Shown: positions 25,131 to 36,325 of the stretch, one piece after another
How positions within the stretch are numbered: position 1 is the stretch's first letter
Layout: every line of letters begins with the position of its first letter
Origin: Mytilus edulis
Taxonomy: Eukaryota; Mollusca; Bivalvia; Mytilida; Mytilidae
DNA length: 64,000 nt
Direction of reading: 5' to 3'
NCBI RefSeq assembly: GCF_963676685.1
Contig: NC_092355.1
Location: 59,183,613-59,247,612 of the forward strand
Position numbers and translations under genes: made by a program
The notes under the pieces: model-generated
Told to the model about the DNA's origin: nothing
The model's input: the letters and a program-made list of their open reading frames with translations, nothing else
Database searches by the model: none

Positions 25131-25780
25131 TGATTGATAGAAGCTATCGAATTTCCTTTTATTTAAACGTACATCTTATAATTTCAAGCTGTCAACATTT
25201 CATCAGATTTACAGGACAGTGAGACGGGAACACTGAAATTAATTCTAGTATTTCATGTTTGTTCAAAATAATACATTGATACAAAGGCCAAACAGCAACA
25301 AATCGACAGATATCAAAATATAGACCGAAATGTTAACGTACAGCGTCCATGGACAGACAAGTATCTTTACAGTATGACAAACTCTATTTAGTATATTTAT
25401 ATGTTGTAAATAATTTCCTGTTGATCTTTTAAAAGGCAAACTGATCATCTCAAATACCATTAAAATGTGCACATTTTATATGTTCTAGCGAGTATTAACT
25501 TTGAAATCCATCAACACCAAGCGTTGGTCGTTTGTATAAGTAAAAGTACCCTAATGTTACAGTAACCCAACATACATTTAGAGATAAACCGTTGTTGCAT
25601 AGCGATAGAAAGGTGATTTTTCGCAGAGAGTGTAAAATTCATTAAAAATACAATCATCCGTCAACAACACCACACTCAAATATATAGCTAATATTATATT
25701 TTTTTCTGATAGTAAAGTATGAAACTCGAAAAAAACGGTTGATTTTAAGAAAGATGTACATCTGCGGACACCTATTAACA
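25131..25780. other. Duplicated 3' flank shared by CTL2 and CTL3
   Basis: No gene is seen. The sequence matches 48574-49400 (e.g. 'aagctatcgaatttccttttattt', 'catcaacaccaagcgttggtcgtttgtata'), proving duplication of the whole gene plus flank. Short frames on both strands here are not conserved as proteins. Confidence 0.55.
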
Positions 25781-26280
25781 AGAAGGGTTAGGACCGGTCC
25801 TTAGTTAATTTTTTTTCAAATATAAGCTTGTTCTGAAATTGTTTCTTCAGATTTCATCTCAAATTCACGGCAAAATATATTGTACGGAGGAATTTGATTT
25901 TAATCATATGTTATTCATTAGAATATAAATAGAAGTGTGCAACAGGCTAGGCCTATAAAGATTCCCCCACATCACATGTTCAGTTCCCAAATCACAAATA
26001 ATTCACTGTATTTGAAATAGTAGAACTACAGTGGATCAATGCAAGCTACTTATGAGCACATACAAACAATGATAAGGATATGTTGTATTTAAGTGTGTAA
26101 GCAATTAATTATCAATTACTTAAGTACATAAGTACACAAGGAAATGAACATACATGTATCAACACCATTTATCAGTCATAAGAAATACATAAAGTCGAGA
26201 AAGTTATTGATCACTCTTACTGGACGACTATATACCTATAATGTTGCAAACAAAATAAAATAAATGTAAAGTAGATAAAC
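25781..26280 (+). repeat. Lectin upstream cassette, copy after CTL2
   Basis: The stretch from 'gaagggttaggaccggtcctta' through 'aaatatattgtacgga' to 'ttatcagtcataagaaata' matches 49995-50390 closely and the other cassette copies more distantly. Confidence 0.6.
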
Positions 26281-26532
26281 TCATCATAGATGCCAGGATT
26301 AAATCTTGTATTTACACTAGAAACGCGTTTCGTCTACAAAAGACCCACCAGTGACGAAGTAGAAGAGCATTGAGGAACAATTCCAAAGAGTTTTGTCAAA
26401 TACAGATTAGATTGTCTATTCCTGTGGTAGAAATGGTTGTTTTAAAATAAAATAATGAAAGTCACTGATATAAAATGTAATTCTTTATAGATTAAATAAT
26501 AGCCAATTTTGTATCAATTTTTTCCAAAAGAG

Positions 26533-26600
26533 GGACGAAAGATACCAGAGGGACAGCCATACTCATAGATTGAAAATAAACTGACACCAATAGTCAGTTA
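26533..26600 (-). repeat. Very short family-2 Penelope-like tail
   Basis: 'agagggacgaaagataccag' through 'gaaaataaactgacac' is the reverse complement of the last ~65 bases of the copy ending at 55800. It is an extreme 5' truncation. Confidence 0.6.
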
Positions 26601-27160
26601 AGGATGTCTGCTTGTCATGTTTTGGAGTTTTTGTCAGATTTTCGAAATCTTCTGGTTTTATCCATTTGAAAGCCTTAAAAAAATTTGTCCATGAACCCCC
26701 ATTTTTCTTTTTATAAATCTATTACATGTATAATTATAAGTCATTTGTAAAAGTTTAATGAAATTTTATTTATTTTTAATAGTATTTGAGAACTTTAACT
26801 GGTCAATGATAAAGCTATGAAAAATCAAGAGAGAACATTTTCCCGCCAAAACTCCAATGGCTAATATCTCGAAAATAAGCACATTGACCCCTGTATTTTT
26901 TTTGCTTTTTTTATTTCTTAATTCATTCCTCTAAAATCTGTATACATTCATTGTACTTTGACAAAGGAGAAAAAAGAAATCAATTATGGTTATCCATTTT
27001 AACAGGGTGGTCACAGTTTGAACAAATAACACCATCTCACCGTACTTTTGCTAATAATTTTTTTTTCTATAATTTTTTACTTGAATGGAGAGTTGTGTCA
27101 TTGGCACTCGTACCATATGTTCTTATATCTTTAAACAGACAAAAAAAAAATTTAAACGAA
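26601..27160. other. Non-coding flank
   Basis: No supported gene. About 27080-27120 ('ggagagttgtgtcattggcactcgtacc') is a fragment of the dispersed 'gttgtctcattggcactcatacc' repeat. The rest is AT-rich and unassigned. Confidence 0.35.
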
Positions 27161-27364
27161 TAAAACTAAATAAAAAAAGAAATATTTCATGATATGAAAT
27201 GATAATATAATATCTTCAGCATTAAGGCTTACACTTGCATCGTTTGATGTGGAAATTAAAATTACACTTTAACACTCCCTAAGACAATTATAGATATTTA
27301 AGGACTTTTGAAGTAGAGGATAAAATCAAATCGTAGAAGAAAAATAATATTTTGAAATTTTAAG

Positions 27365-27440
27365 AACTCTTCAAGTACAATATAAAATCATATGATATGA
27401 ACTTCCTTAAATTTATCTTTGGTCATCATAACGTCAATGA
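27365..27440 (+). promoter_or_regulatory. Orphan lectin promoter 3, TATA box 27381-27387
   Basis: 'aagaactcttcaagtacaa' and TATAAAA are the same as at CTL1. The leader word 'gaagagacaggaatcc' (about 27438) follows. The leader then runs into a Penelope-like tail instead of the usual donor, and no lectin coding exon follows before the next promoter at 40441. It is an isolated promoter relic, matched by promoter 5 (50609). Confidence 0.6.
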
Positions 27441-27456
27441 AGAGACAGGAATCCAT

Positions 27457-27745
27457 TGTTTACAAAATAAAACCGTAAAAATACTGAATTTCGAGGACAA
27501 TTCAAAAAGGAAAGTCCCTTATCAAATGGCAAAATCAAATGTTATACTCATCAACGAATGGACAAAAACTGTCACATTCCTGACTTGAAAATCGTGGATT
27601 AAACCTGGATTTCAAGCGCTCAACCTTGTATGACAGTTGCATCAAATTCCATTATATATATAACGATGTGTGAAAACAATAGACACAATAGGTAAAAATG
27701 TAACAAATAGGGGTACAATAGCAACACGAACCCAACCAGAAAAAA
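27457..27745 (-). repeat. Family-1 Penelope-like tail inside orphan leader
   Basis: 'aaaaatactgaatttcgagg', 'acgaatggacaaaaactgtcacattcctgacttg' and 'taggggtaca' are the reverse complement of the family-1 tail. The same insertion, at the same site, is found after promoter 5 (50720-51010), so it predates the block duplication. It disrupts the leader. Confidence 0.6.
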
Positions 27746-29330
27746 ACGGGGCTATTCTCAGGTGAATAGGTGGGTTCTTGTTTAACATGATATTGATTGT
27801 TCATTCTTTAACGTACGTGAAAGATCACAAAATAACATACAGTATCACAGAATTTGTTTTGTTTATGTTCAAATGTTCATTATTTTATTAGTAAAGACAG
27901 GGTGCAAATGTAATTGTTAATTGCACTGAACTACCAAGCCTCCAACACTTTGAATAATGTCAAGATATTAAATTATATACAATGTTAGTGCCAAATTATG
28001 GAATATCCTTTTGAATTGATGAATTATCTTTGTCTATGCAGAATATTTTCTACCTAGGACACACATCCATGAGTCGAGCAAACTTTATTTATGTAAATAG
28101 ATTTTTCATTTATCAAGACTTATATTGAAATCTTTTTTACAATTGAAATTGAGATGGATATTTCAAGTTTTTTTTTAAACTGTGTGTCGAAAACTTCTGG
28201 ACCCTCAAATATTATTTGAATTCTAAAAACTCGTAATCAGCGATTAAAAGATGTCCTTTTAAAATTCGTGATATCAGATTAACTAAGTTATTAGAAATTG
28301 AACAAAACATGATGCTGGATTAGGAAAACTTTATACAAATAATGATATATGGTATAGTTGCAAATGAAACAATTAACCAACAGTGTTCAAAATGGTCGCC
28401 GTTCTACCAATACACTGCGGAAAAACCGCCGTTGAAACCCTTAAACGTTGTTATAAGGAATGTATGACATACCCAGATCTTGACCGTCTCTATACACTCG
28501 GCATCGGATTTCAAAATAACAACAATTTTAATAAAACGTCAAAACTGTGCTATTAATTAAAACAGATGGATGTGCTTGCCAATCAGAAATATTTCCTAAA
28601 AGTACAAAGATTGCTTTGCATTTTCATATGACATAAAAGGCAAAAAAGTATCTGAAATACACTTTTTACTATACGTGTAAATGTAAAACAAAAATGACGA
28701 ACTCCAAGAAAAATTTTAAAAAAGTAAAGTCCATAAAAACGTATTAAATCAATCAATGGAAGATGTGACACGACTTGGTTGAGGCATTTACCAATAATTT
28801 GCTTTTTTCTAAACATTGAGAAATTCATGACCGTAGGATACGAATGTTTTATGCTATGGGTAAAAACATGAAAAGAAAAAGTTGTAAACATGAGAAATAA
28901 ATATTATTAGCCATTTTTAATGGCCGACGGTTCAATTGTAACTAATCATATGTCTTTACCTTCATCAACTCTTGTGATTGCTCTAGTTGATGATTGTCGA
29001 ATGGATTTTATAAATAAAAAATTAAAGAAGACACAATGTAGAGTAAGAACAAGAAAGAAAGAGAAGGCATTATCATTGTCACATTAAAACATATAGGAAA
29101 CGTTTATGGGGATGGGACGATTTTGCTTTAGCAGCCGTGCCGGAAGAAGACATTCAACATTTAGCTTGAAAGATTTTTTTGTTTGTTGAAAAGTATGGAA
29201 CTCAAAAACTAAACAGTTGCTTAATTGATACATGTACAAACGCGGACTCTCATTGCTAAAAAGGATTAGGTCAGGGTCGTTACTCTCAGTCGAATGAAAT
29301 GATTCCAATACTATAATCTGAGGTTATCTG
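27746..29330. other. Orphan block after promoter 3: intron-like, no coding exons
   Basis: The part 27760-28330 resembles CTL1 intron 1 ('cgtgatatcagatta', 'catgatgctggat'). From about 28380 ('caaaatggtcgccgttctaccaatacactgcgg') to 29330 the sequence is found only here and at 51650-52690. None of the lectin exon hallmarks occurs. The 102-codon - strand frame at 28583-28891 is broken in the paralogous copy, so I do not call it a gene. Confidence 0.45.
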
Positions 29331-29830
29331 ATGGGCGAATGGTTTGAAATGTGTTTCCTGATATTTTATCTCAAATGGACAGATACATATATTGAACGAA
29401 TGAATTTGATTTGAACTGTGTTATACTTGTGAGGAATTGAAAAGGATTGAGAAACAGACACAGCCTTTAAAATATTTCCCAACATTACATGTCCATGGTT
29501 TGAATAACACATACTTCACTTGAAATAGTATACCTACGGTAGATAGATGTGTGTTACTTATGGGCACATACAAAACAAGTACGCGTTAAGTGTTTAGTTT
29601 AAAATGAATTTTCTTTTGAGTGTGTCAGCAATTAATCGTCAGTTTCTCAAGTACCCTCGTACTTGTGCAAATCGTTTATAATTCATTGAAAATATATAAA
29701 CAATAAGGAAGTAACTGGTCACACTAATTGGAATATATAAAATAATGTTGGAAAGAAAAGAAAAAAAGTGTATATTAAAACGATTTTTTTTAACATAACT
29801 ACACTTTATGAGAGTCACTGATATACAATG
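29331..29830 (+). repeat. Lectin upstream cassette, second copy after promoter 3
   Basis: 'gtttcctgatattttatctcaaatggacagatacatatattgaacga' through 'aagtaactggtcacactaattgg' matches 52700-53130 almost base for base. Confidence 0.65.
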
Positions 29831-31025
29831 TACCTCTTCATAGATTAATTAATAGCCAAGTATTTTTCTGTTTTACCGGTAATACGCTAATATGTATGTT
29901 AACATTAATATTTTTTCTTCAACTTCTGAACAAAATGAATTATTAGATTCGTATAACTTCATTGTACATTGGGCAAAGAAGAAAACGATGAGTGTCCTTT
30001 TAGACAGGGTGATCACAGTTTGTACAAATAACACCCTCTGACAAAGAAATAATACGAAGGAATATAGATAAAGTTAAATTTCATAAATACGACGTTAAAA
30101 TCTGAACAAGTTTGGCTATAGAAGTTAATTTTCTGTTCCATAGTATATATCCAATAAATGAATACAATTTTGATATTTATTCATGAGTTGATGAAAGCTT
30201 AATTTGGGATTTGTGTTAAACCAAATAAAGAAAAAGAAACACAAAATACAATACATATTGAAATGTCTTATGCAAAAAAATAAATAAAGAACTGAAAAAT
30301 ATGTAATGAAATCGAAACAGACAAAAAACGTTTATTATATACCAGTAGTTCCATAGTTTTGTTAATTATAAAATAATTCCTTCAAACTAGAATCTATTAA
30401 TAACGTGATGTGTTCAATTTTTCAATTGTTAACGTCAATTTCGCAGGAGCAACATACCCTTCGTCGCATCGTATAATGATGACATAAATTTATTAATATG
30501 TTACGCTCGTGCACGTGCACTCATATCATATATCATGAATAAATATATCAAAACAGGGCGTGCCTGCACAAAATCTAATTTAACAGATCTAAAGTCATGA
30601 AGGAAACCAACTGAAGTTGTCACTACATAAGTTCAATTGTCTGCATCTTGAATTGATTGGTCAAAACGATGTGTTTGTGTATCAATGCAATAGCGACATT
30701 TTGCACGGTCTAAGATCTTTTAAGGTTTCAACTCCCTCAGGGCTATTTTGACCTTTAAAAGATGAATTTGGCTAGTTACTTAGGTATTTGTGTAATATAG
30801 CTCTTCATTTGTTTCAGTACTTATACATCCCCGGATTTCAAATGTTTGGTTTTGAGCGTTTATGATGAAGGAAAATCCAGAAAAGCCCTTCATACGCATT
30901 ATATTATTAAACGTGTTGTTTCAATTTTTGACCCTGTGGACGCTTGTGATTCCCTGAGGTTTTTTTGTCCCTTTGAACCCAGACATAGAATACCTAAGCC
31001 GTATTATGCAGCACTTTTTTAAATT
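29831..31025. other. Non-coding stretch before Penelope-like copy 1
   Basis: No gene is seen. 29980-30060 ('tttagacagggtgatcacagtttgtacaaa') matches 14200-14230, 27000-27020 and 53350-53370. From about 31025 to 31070 the sequence resembles a dispersed repeat ('tgcttgtttggctttctaatcg') that abuts the truncated Penelope-like coding region. Confidence 0.35.
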
Positions 31026-31075
31026 TTGGTTCCTCAATGCTTTTCGATTTTGTGCTTGTTTGGCTTTCTAATCGT

Positions 31076-31932
31076 CTTGTATACAACCATTCCCCATGTG
31101 AAATTGAAAACCCGTCTAAAAGAAATAATTCACAATGCTTTTCATTATAAAAATGGTAGCATACGCTATAAATTTATCACTTTGGGATACCATAAGGCAT
31201 ATTTTGTTAATAAGGAACAAAAGGGTAAAACATACTACACAGAGGAACAAGTGATCAGTATGCTGGAGTTTCTTATTGACAACATATTTGTTGAATTTGG
31301 AGGTAGACTTTTTCAACAAATTGTCGGCATTCCTATGGGAACGAACTGTGCGCCTCTCCTTGCCGACCTCTTCTTATTTTCATATGAATCGGAGTTCCTT
31401 CAGACACTTGTCAAAAAACAAGAAGATCAAAGAAGCCAGGTTGTTTAATTTCACTTTCAGATATATTGATGATGTTCTTTCCATTAACAATCCGAACTTT
31501 TCTGATTGGATTCCATTAATATACCCACCAGAACTAGAAATTAAAGAGACCACAGACACGGCTTCCTCTGCCTCATTTTTAGACTTATACCTCGAATTTG
31601 ACATACACAGTCATCTCAGTACCAGAATCTATGACAAACGAGACGATTTTAATTTTGAAATTATCAATTTCCCCCACCTTAGTAGTAATATACCAACTTC
31701 ACCTGCATATTGAATATACATTTCCCAACTTATTAGGTATTCAAGAGCTTGCAGCTCCTATTCAGACTTTGTAAAACGCCACCAGTGTCTGAGCAGAAAA
31801 TTGATGAACCAGGGGTATGTCAAAGAACGTCTCGTCCTTTTTCTAAAAAAGTTCATCGGAAGATACCCAGAACTTGTTGATAAATATTCCGTATCAACTT
31901 CACAAATAATACAAGATGGTCTTGAAGTATAG
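31076..31932 (+). pseudogene. Penelope-like reverse transcriptase, copy 1 (family 1), broken
   Basis: The copy begins abruptly at reverse-transcriptase motif A ('LYTTIPHVKLK'), so about half of the protein is missing at the 5' end. Motif B ('[18 protein letters not shown]') is at about 31327-31380 and motif C ('YIDDVLS') at about 31460. The reading frame shifts near 31430, between motifs B and C. An in-frame TGA at 31711-31713 replaces the Gly codon present in copy 2. After it the frame continues to a natural-looking end near 31932. No GIY-YIG endonuclease is seen. Compared with the copy at 53880 it is clearly a different family (many substitutions, different tail). Confidence 0.75.
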
Positions 31933-32525
31933 ATTTTGCGTACTGACGTTTGTTATCATCTTAATTACGTATTATAGTATTCTTTTATATGTCTTTTTTA
32001 GATATTCATTAGAAGTGACTCTGTGGTTACGTAAAACCACATACTTTGAACGGCAAAATTATTTCATTTATTGATATTACTTTTACTTAAGGATCTTGAC
32101 ATACTATGAATGACTAAACTATTTTATTCAATAAGATTTCTTTTTCTGTTTAGTCTGTTTTTTATGATATACATTTGACGTGAAACTGTACTTATGGAGC
32201 CCGTCATACTTTGAACCACACCATTATTTTATTTATTATTATTACTTTTACTGTTAAATCTGGTTTTTGTTATATCTACTTTACGTGAGTCTGCATTTAT
32301 GTATGCCGTCATACGACAAAATTATTTTTATGTCTACCTGTGCGAATTTCAAACGAGCTATTTTACACCAGTAATGAAAACCTTCTATCATTTATGGGTA
32401 GACTTTACATAGATAAATTCAGCCGTATTTGACGTGAAACTGTACTTATGTGTCCCGTCATACTTTGAACCACACCATTATTTTATTTATTATTTTTACT
32501 GTAAGTCTGTTTTTTGTTATATCTT
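31933..32525 (+). repeat. 3' tail of Penelope-like copy 1 with 254-bp tandem repeat
   Basis: 'tgacgtgaaactgtacttatg' occurs at 32176 and 32430, a period of 254 bases. The second unit is cut at 32525 by the LINE and resumes at 39236 ('tttacgtgagtctgcatttatg' matches 32282). An older degenerate unit is suggested near 32030. Confidence 0.65.
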
Positions 32526-32810
32526 CTTCTTCTTCTTCTGTTTGTATTGCCTTCCTTTAAGGAACACCAAGAATATCTTGTCATGAATGTTATTTACACT
32601 ATCTACATATCTCCAATTCTCCTCACAGAATGTTTTATATATACACAAGCATACACGACCCACTTTTCCACTTTTATCAATTAATTTTTTTTTTTGAAAT
32701 AAAAAAAAAATTATTTAAATTGTCTTTGGTGGAATTTTATATGGTTAATTTTAAATTTTAAAAGACTACATTGCCAATATCTCCAGCAATCAGATTTATA
32801 AGGTCACTGT

Positions 32811-35800
32811 TCATTTACATGTATCACTACCACATTGTTTATTGGGCACTTTTGCTGTCTTTTCTAGCAGTTTCAGTCTCATTAAATATAGTTGATGACA
32901 TAACACACTTGATAACTTTGTAATAGCATTTTGTTGATCCATACTAAAATATTTGCTAAAATTTGTACAGTCTAAAATTAGCAGAAGAATCGCATCTTTG
33001 TTTCCAAATAGCTCGGACCACTTGCTTTCACCAATCACATTGATAACCTCTATTTTGAGACGGTTATAATATATTTGTCTAGTTGAAAATAAGGCGGGAC
33101 AATCAAGAATGATGTGCATTAGATCTTCGGAATATATTGCGCACAGTTTACAAATCTGATCTGAATGTTCTATGTTGTACTTGTGTTTGATAACTTGTGT
33201 CATAAATGTTCCAGTAAGCATTCTGGCTTTTGTAATGCCCATTTTAACCTCAGATACCATAGAACGCAATGATTTCCATATTATATGGGGCTTTCCAACA
33301 GCCAAATCTTTTGTATTGATATATTTCAGAGTTGATTTTTTGACCGACTCAGCCACTAATATATTAGTCCATGTTTTCTGGATTGCACTTTTACATTGAT
33401 GTTTGAACGCTAATTTTGAAGGTTGTTCTGCCATTAGAGTATAAATTTTCGGCAACTTGTACTGTTCAAGAATATCCTGTATTCGACCAAAAAAGCTTTC
33501 TTGATTTTCACCATTTACAGCCAATTGTCTCATCATGAGGTTCTTCAGAGTAGAGTTATTACAGGAGATAATGTTATATAGAAGGCTTAAGTGTCTTTTA
33601 TGCAACTCTGCCTCTACAGGTAATGCACCAAGTAATAAGTAAACTATTTCTGTTGCTGTACGTGTCGGCAATGATTGGAATCGACGTAAATTTGAAATAT
33701 GAAATTTCCTTAAAATGTCTATTTGTGATTTGTTCAGTGGCAACACTTCTAACCCAAACAGAAGCTTTGGCAGTATGTAAGACTGATATATTTTGTAGGC
33801 AACGATGGGATTGATTCCATTAGAGCCATGTAGTCCTGTGCTAATCAATGCATACATAGTCCTCCTTGCTAGACTAATACGATCCTCTAAATTCAGATTA
33901 TTTTCTTTAAGCTCAGATCTAAGAATTCCCAAATGCACAGTTTGATTGGATGGCGAAATATCAGAGTCACCAAGTTTCCAAGATAATGTAGACTTAATAC
34001 TGTTTGATTTACTAAAAACCACTGCTTTGGTCTTTTTGGGGTGAATTGAAACTCTGTCTTGCACAGCATGTCTATGTAAGGTTGATAACATACATTGTAG
34101 TTCGTTTGGATTTGAGGACAAGAGAGCGATATCGTCCGCACATGTAGGACATCCCAGATAAACATTGCCCATCCTGAAACCTAGTCTTGTTTCCTGTAAT
34201 TCCATCAGTAAATTGTTGTTATAAATTTTATACAGTAATGGAGACAAAATGCCACCTTGTCTCACTCCCTGTAGTATATTAAATTTCGGACTTATTGCAC
34301 CGGCCAATCTGACTTTTGAGGTCATACAATCATATAGATCTCTAACGATTGTCCAAATTTTCGGGTGGACACCTATTTCATACAACTTATCCAAAACAAT
34401 TACATGGCTGACGACATCAAACGCTTTCATACTATCAACAGTGATGAGACATAATGGAATTAATGGTGTAAGTTTGCTCTCACATTTTGCTTCGGAGACT
34501 ATTAGTGATGCTAAGATCATGGAAACTCCTTTCGTGAAACCAAATTGAAGTGGACTCTGTTTGTTATCAAAATGTTTTTCAATTTTTGGTAATAACACAC
34601 ATTCAAAAAGTTTGGTAAAGACCGGCGTTACAGTTATACCTCTATAATTATCCAGAATCGAAGGATCTTTCAGTTTTTTCAAAATTGGTGTAAGTATTCC
34701 AGACTTTAATATTTCTGGAAAGCTGCCGAAGCTTAAAATAGAATTAAATGTTGTTGTGATACTTGGTAACAAAATGTCCCCCGAGGCTTTCAATTGTTCT
34801 GAACATATCTCAAATTCATCAGTAGCTTTACCAGTATGTAAATGTTTTATGCCATTTTGAATTTCCATTACTGTAAATGGTTCCAGCGGGTCATCAGCGC
34901 TATTACAAAATTCAGTTATGAGTTTATGACGGATAGTGCAGAGCTCAAGATATTTTTCATCATATCCATTGTCCTTTGGGATTGCTAAATCTTCAAAATA
35001 TTTCAGAAAACATTCTCTCTGTTCGTCTGGGTCATTCACTTCAGTGTTGCCCTCTTGTAAATAAGGTGTTTTAACAACTGACTTTCCTCTGTTCCTTCGA
35101 ATTAAGCGGTGGAACAATTCAGTGGTAGGATTTTCCATAATTTGATTATAGAGATCTTGCCTGTCTGTATAATTTTCCAAACGGAATTGACGACGAAGCT
35201 CTCTTTGAGCAGTAATTTTTTGTTGTTTAAGTGGGCCCTCTGGCTTTCCTTTTTCGCACCACTCTCTGTACAATTTGTGACAGTTAGTTATCAACATTCT
35301 CGCTGCTGGTGAGGCCTTCCACTTTGGGCCTTTAAGATAGATAATCTTCCTTGGCGTTGATGCTTTTGTGGCTTTTTGCAAGATTGACATTAATATTTCA
35401 ATAGTTGGATCTGAGCTTATTTTGCTATAATTGTTTTCAAGTTCAAGACGAAGAGTGTTCTGAAAAGTATGAATATCCATTTTCTCCCATTGATATTTCC
35501 AAATTGCTGAAGACTGTTGGCTCGGTCTTTGAATTGAGGCAAAGCTTATGTTAATGACAGCAGACACAATGGTATGGCTAGAGAGATTTGTGGCATGCTT
35601 TTCATGAATAATGTAGTCCTGTATCAGATCTTTGTGTGAAGACAAGATGTAATCAATTTGTGAAGATCCAGCCCCTGAGTGTTGCATAAATGTGTGTTTT
35701 GTTGCTCCTGACACAATAAGTTTGTGGTCTCTAACAAACGAATGGATGCACACGTCATGTTTATTACCAGCCCTAGGCTTTAGAAGTGTTCCGTTCAGGT

Positions 35801-36325
35801 CACCGGCTATTACAATTCTATGGGTATCACTATAGTTGTTTATTATAAAATCTAAAATATCGAGACATTCTCCGTATTCCACAACAGAGTTGACCGACGC
35901 ATTGTTCGTTGGGAGGTATACGCAAATAAGACATATCTTTGGATCTGAGTTGATTAAAATGCCAATGATTCTTTCATTTCCTTCATCAATTTTAGTGACT
36001 TTACCAGAAATTGAAGACGACCATACAATTCCTACACCCCCTTTCCCTCTTGGCAAGTTGAATCCAGAAATCTGTTCATAGGTGTCTGAACAACGAACAA
36101 AAGATACTTTATCTTGGAAGAATTTGTCGAAATTATGCACTTGAAAGTCATAGAGCCAATGCTCTTGAATACATATGATATCATAATTTGAGCCCAAAAA
36201 GTCTGAGAAGGCAGAATTTGATGAGATTCCTTCGATGTTACACGTTGCTAGTTTTAATCCCGATTTGAGATCACTTCCTCTATAAGTAGGAGTTCTGGCG
36301 GTTTCTTGCGAGACAGGGTTGTTTC
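32811..36325 (-). CDS. LINE ORF2: endonuclease-reverse transcriptase
   Basis: The frame is open from 36344 to the stop at 32811; I start it after the putative slip site. Numbering from the TTG codon at 36197 gives 1128 residues. The apurinic-type endonuclease spans about -35 to 215: 'ATCNIEG' (upstream of the TTG), 'CIQEHW', 'GDLNGTL' (132), 'SQIDYIL' (179), 'SSHTIV' (206). The reverse transcriptase lies at about 480-740: 'NYRGITVTP', 'DSMKAFDVV' (motif A), 'RQGGILSPLL' (motif B), 'CADDIALLS' (motif C, about 684). Near residue 1040 is a C-terminal zinc knuckle of the 'C..C....E..MH..L.C' type. No RNase H is recognised. No ATG exists before residue 171, so ordinary AUG initiation would lose the endonuclease. 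It replicates the element by target-primed reverse transcription. Confidence 0.85.

Noticed and set aside
28583..28891. 102-codon frame on the - strand, with a shorter similar frame at 51822-52067
   Set aside because: The paralogous copy has a different, shorter frame with disrupted register, there is no domain or splice context, and the sequence is AT-rich. Not supported as a gene.
31026..31713. Two small overlapping genes at 31026-31448 and 31276-31713
   Set aside because: They are parts of one Penelope-like reverse transcriptase split by a frameshift near 31430.
32811..36197. Taking 36197 as the true ORF2 start
   Set aside because: The codon there is TTG, and clear endonuclease sequence ('ATCNIEG') lies upstream in the same frame.
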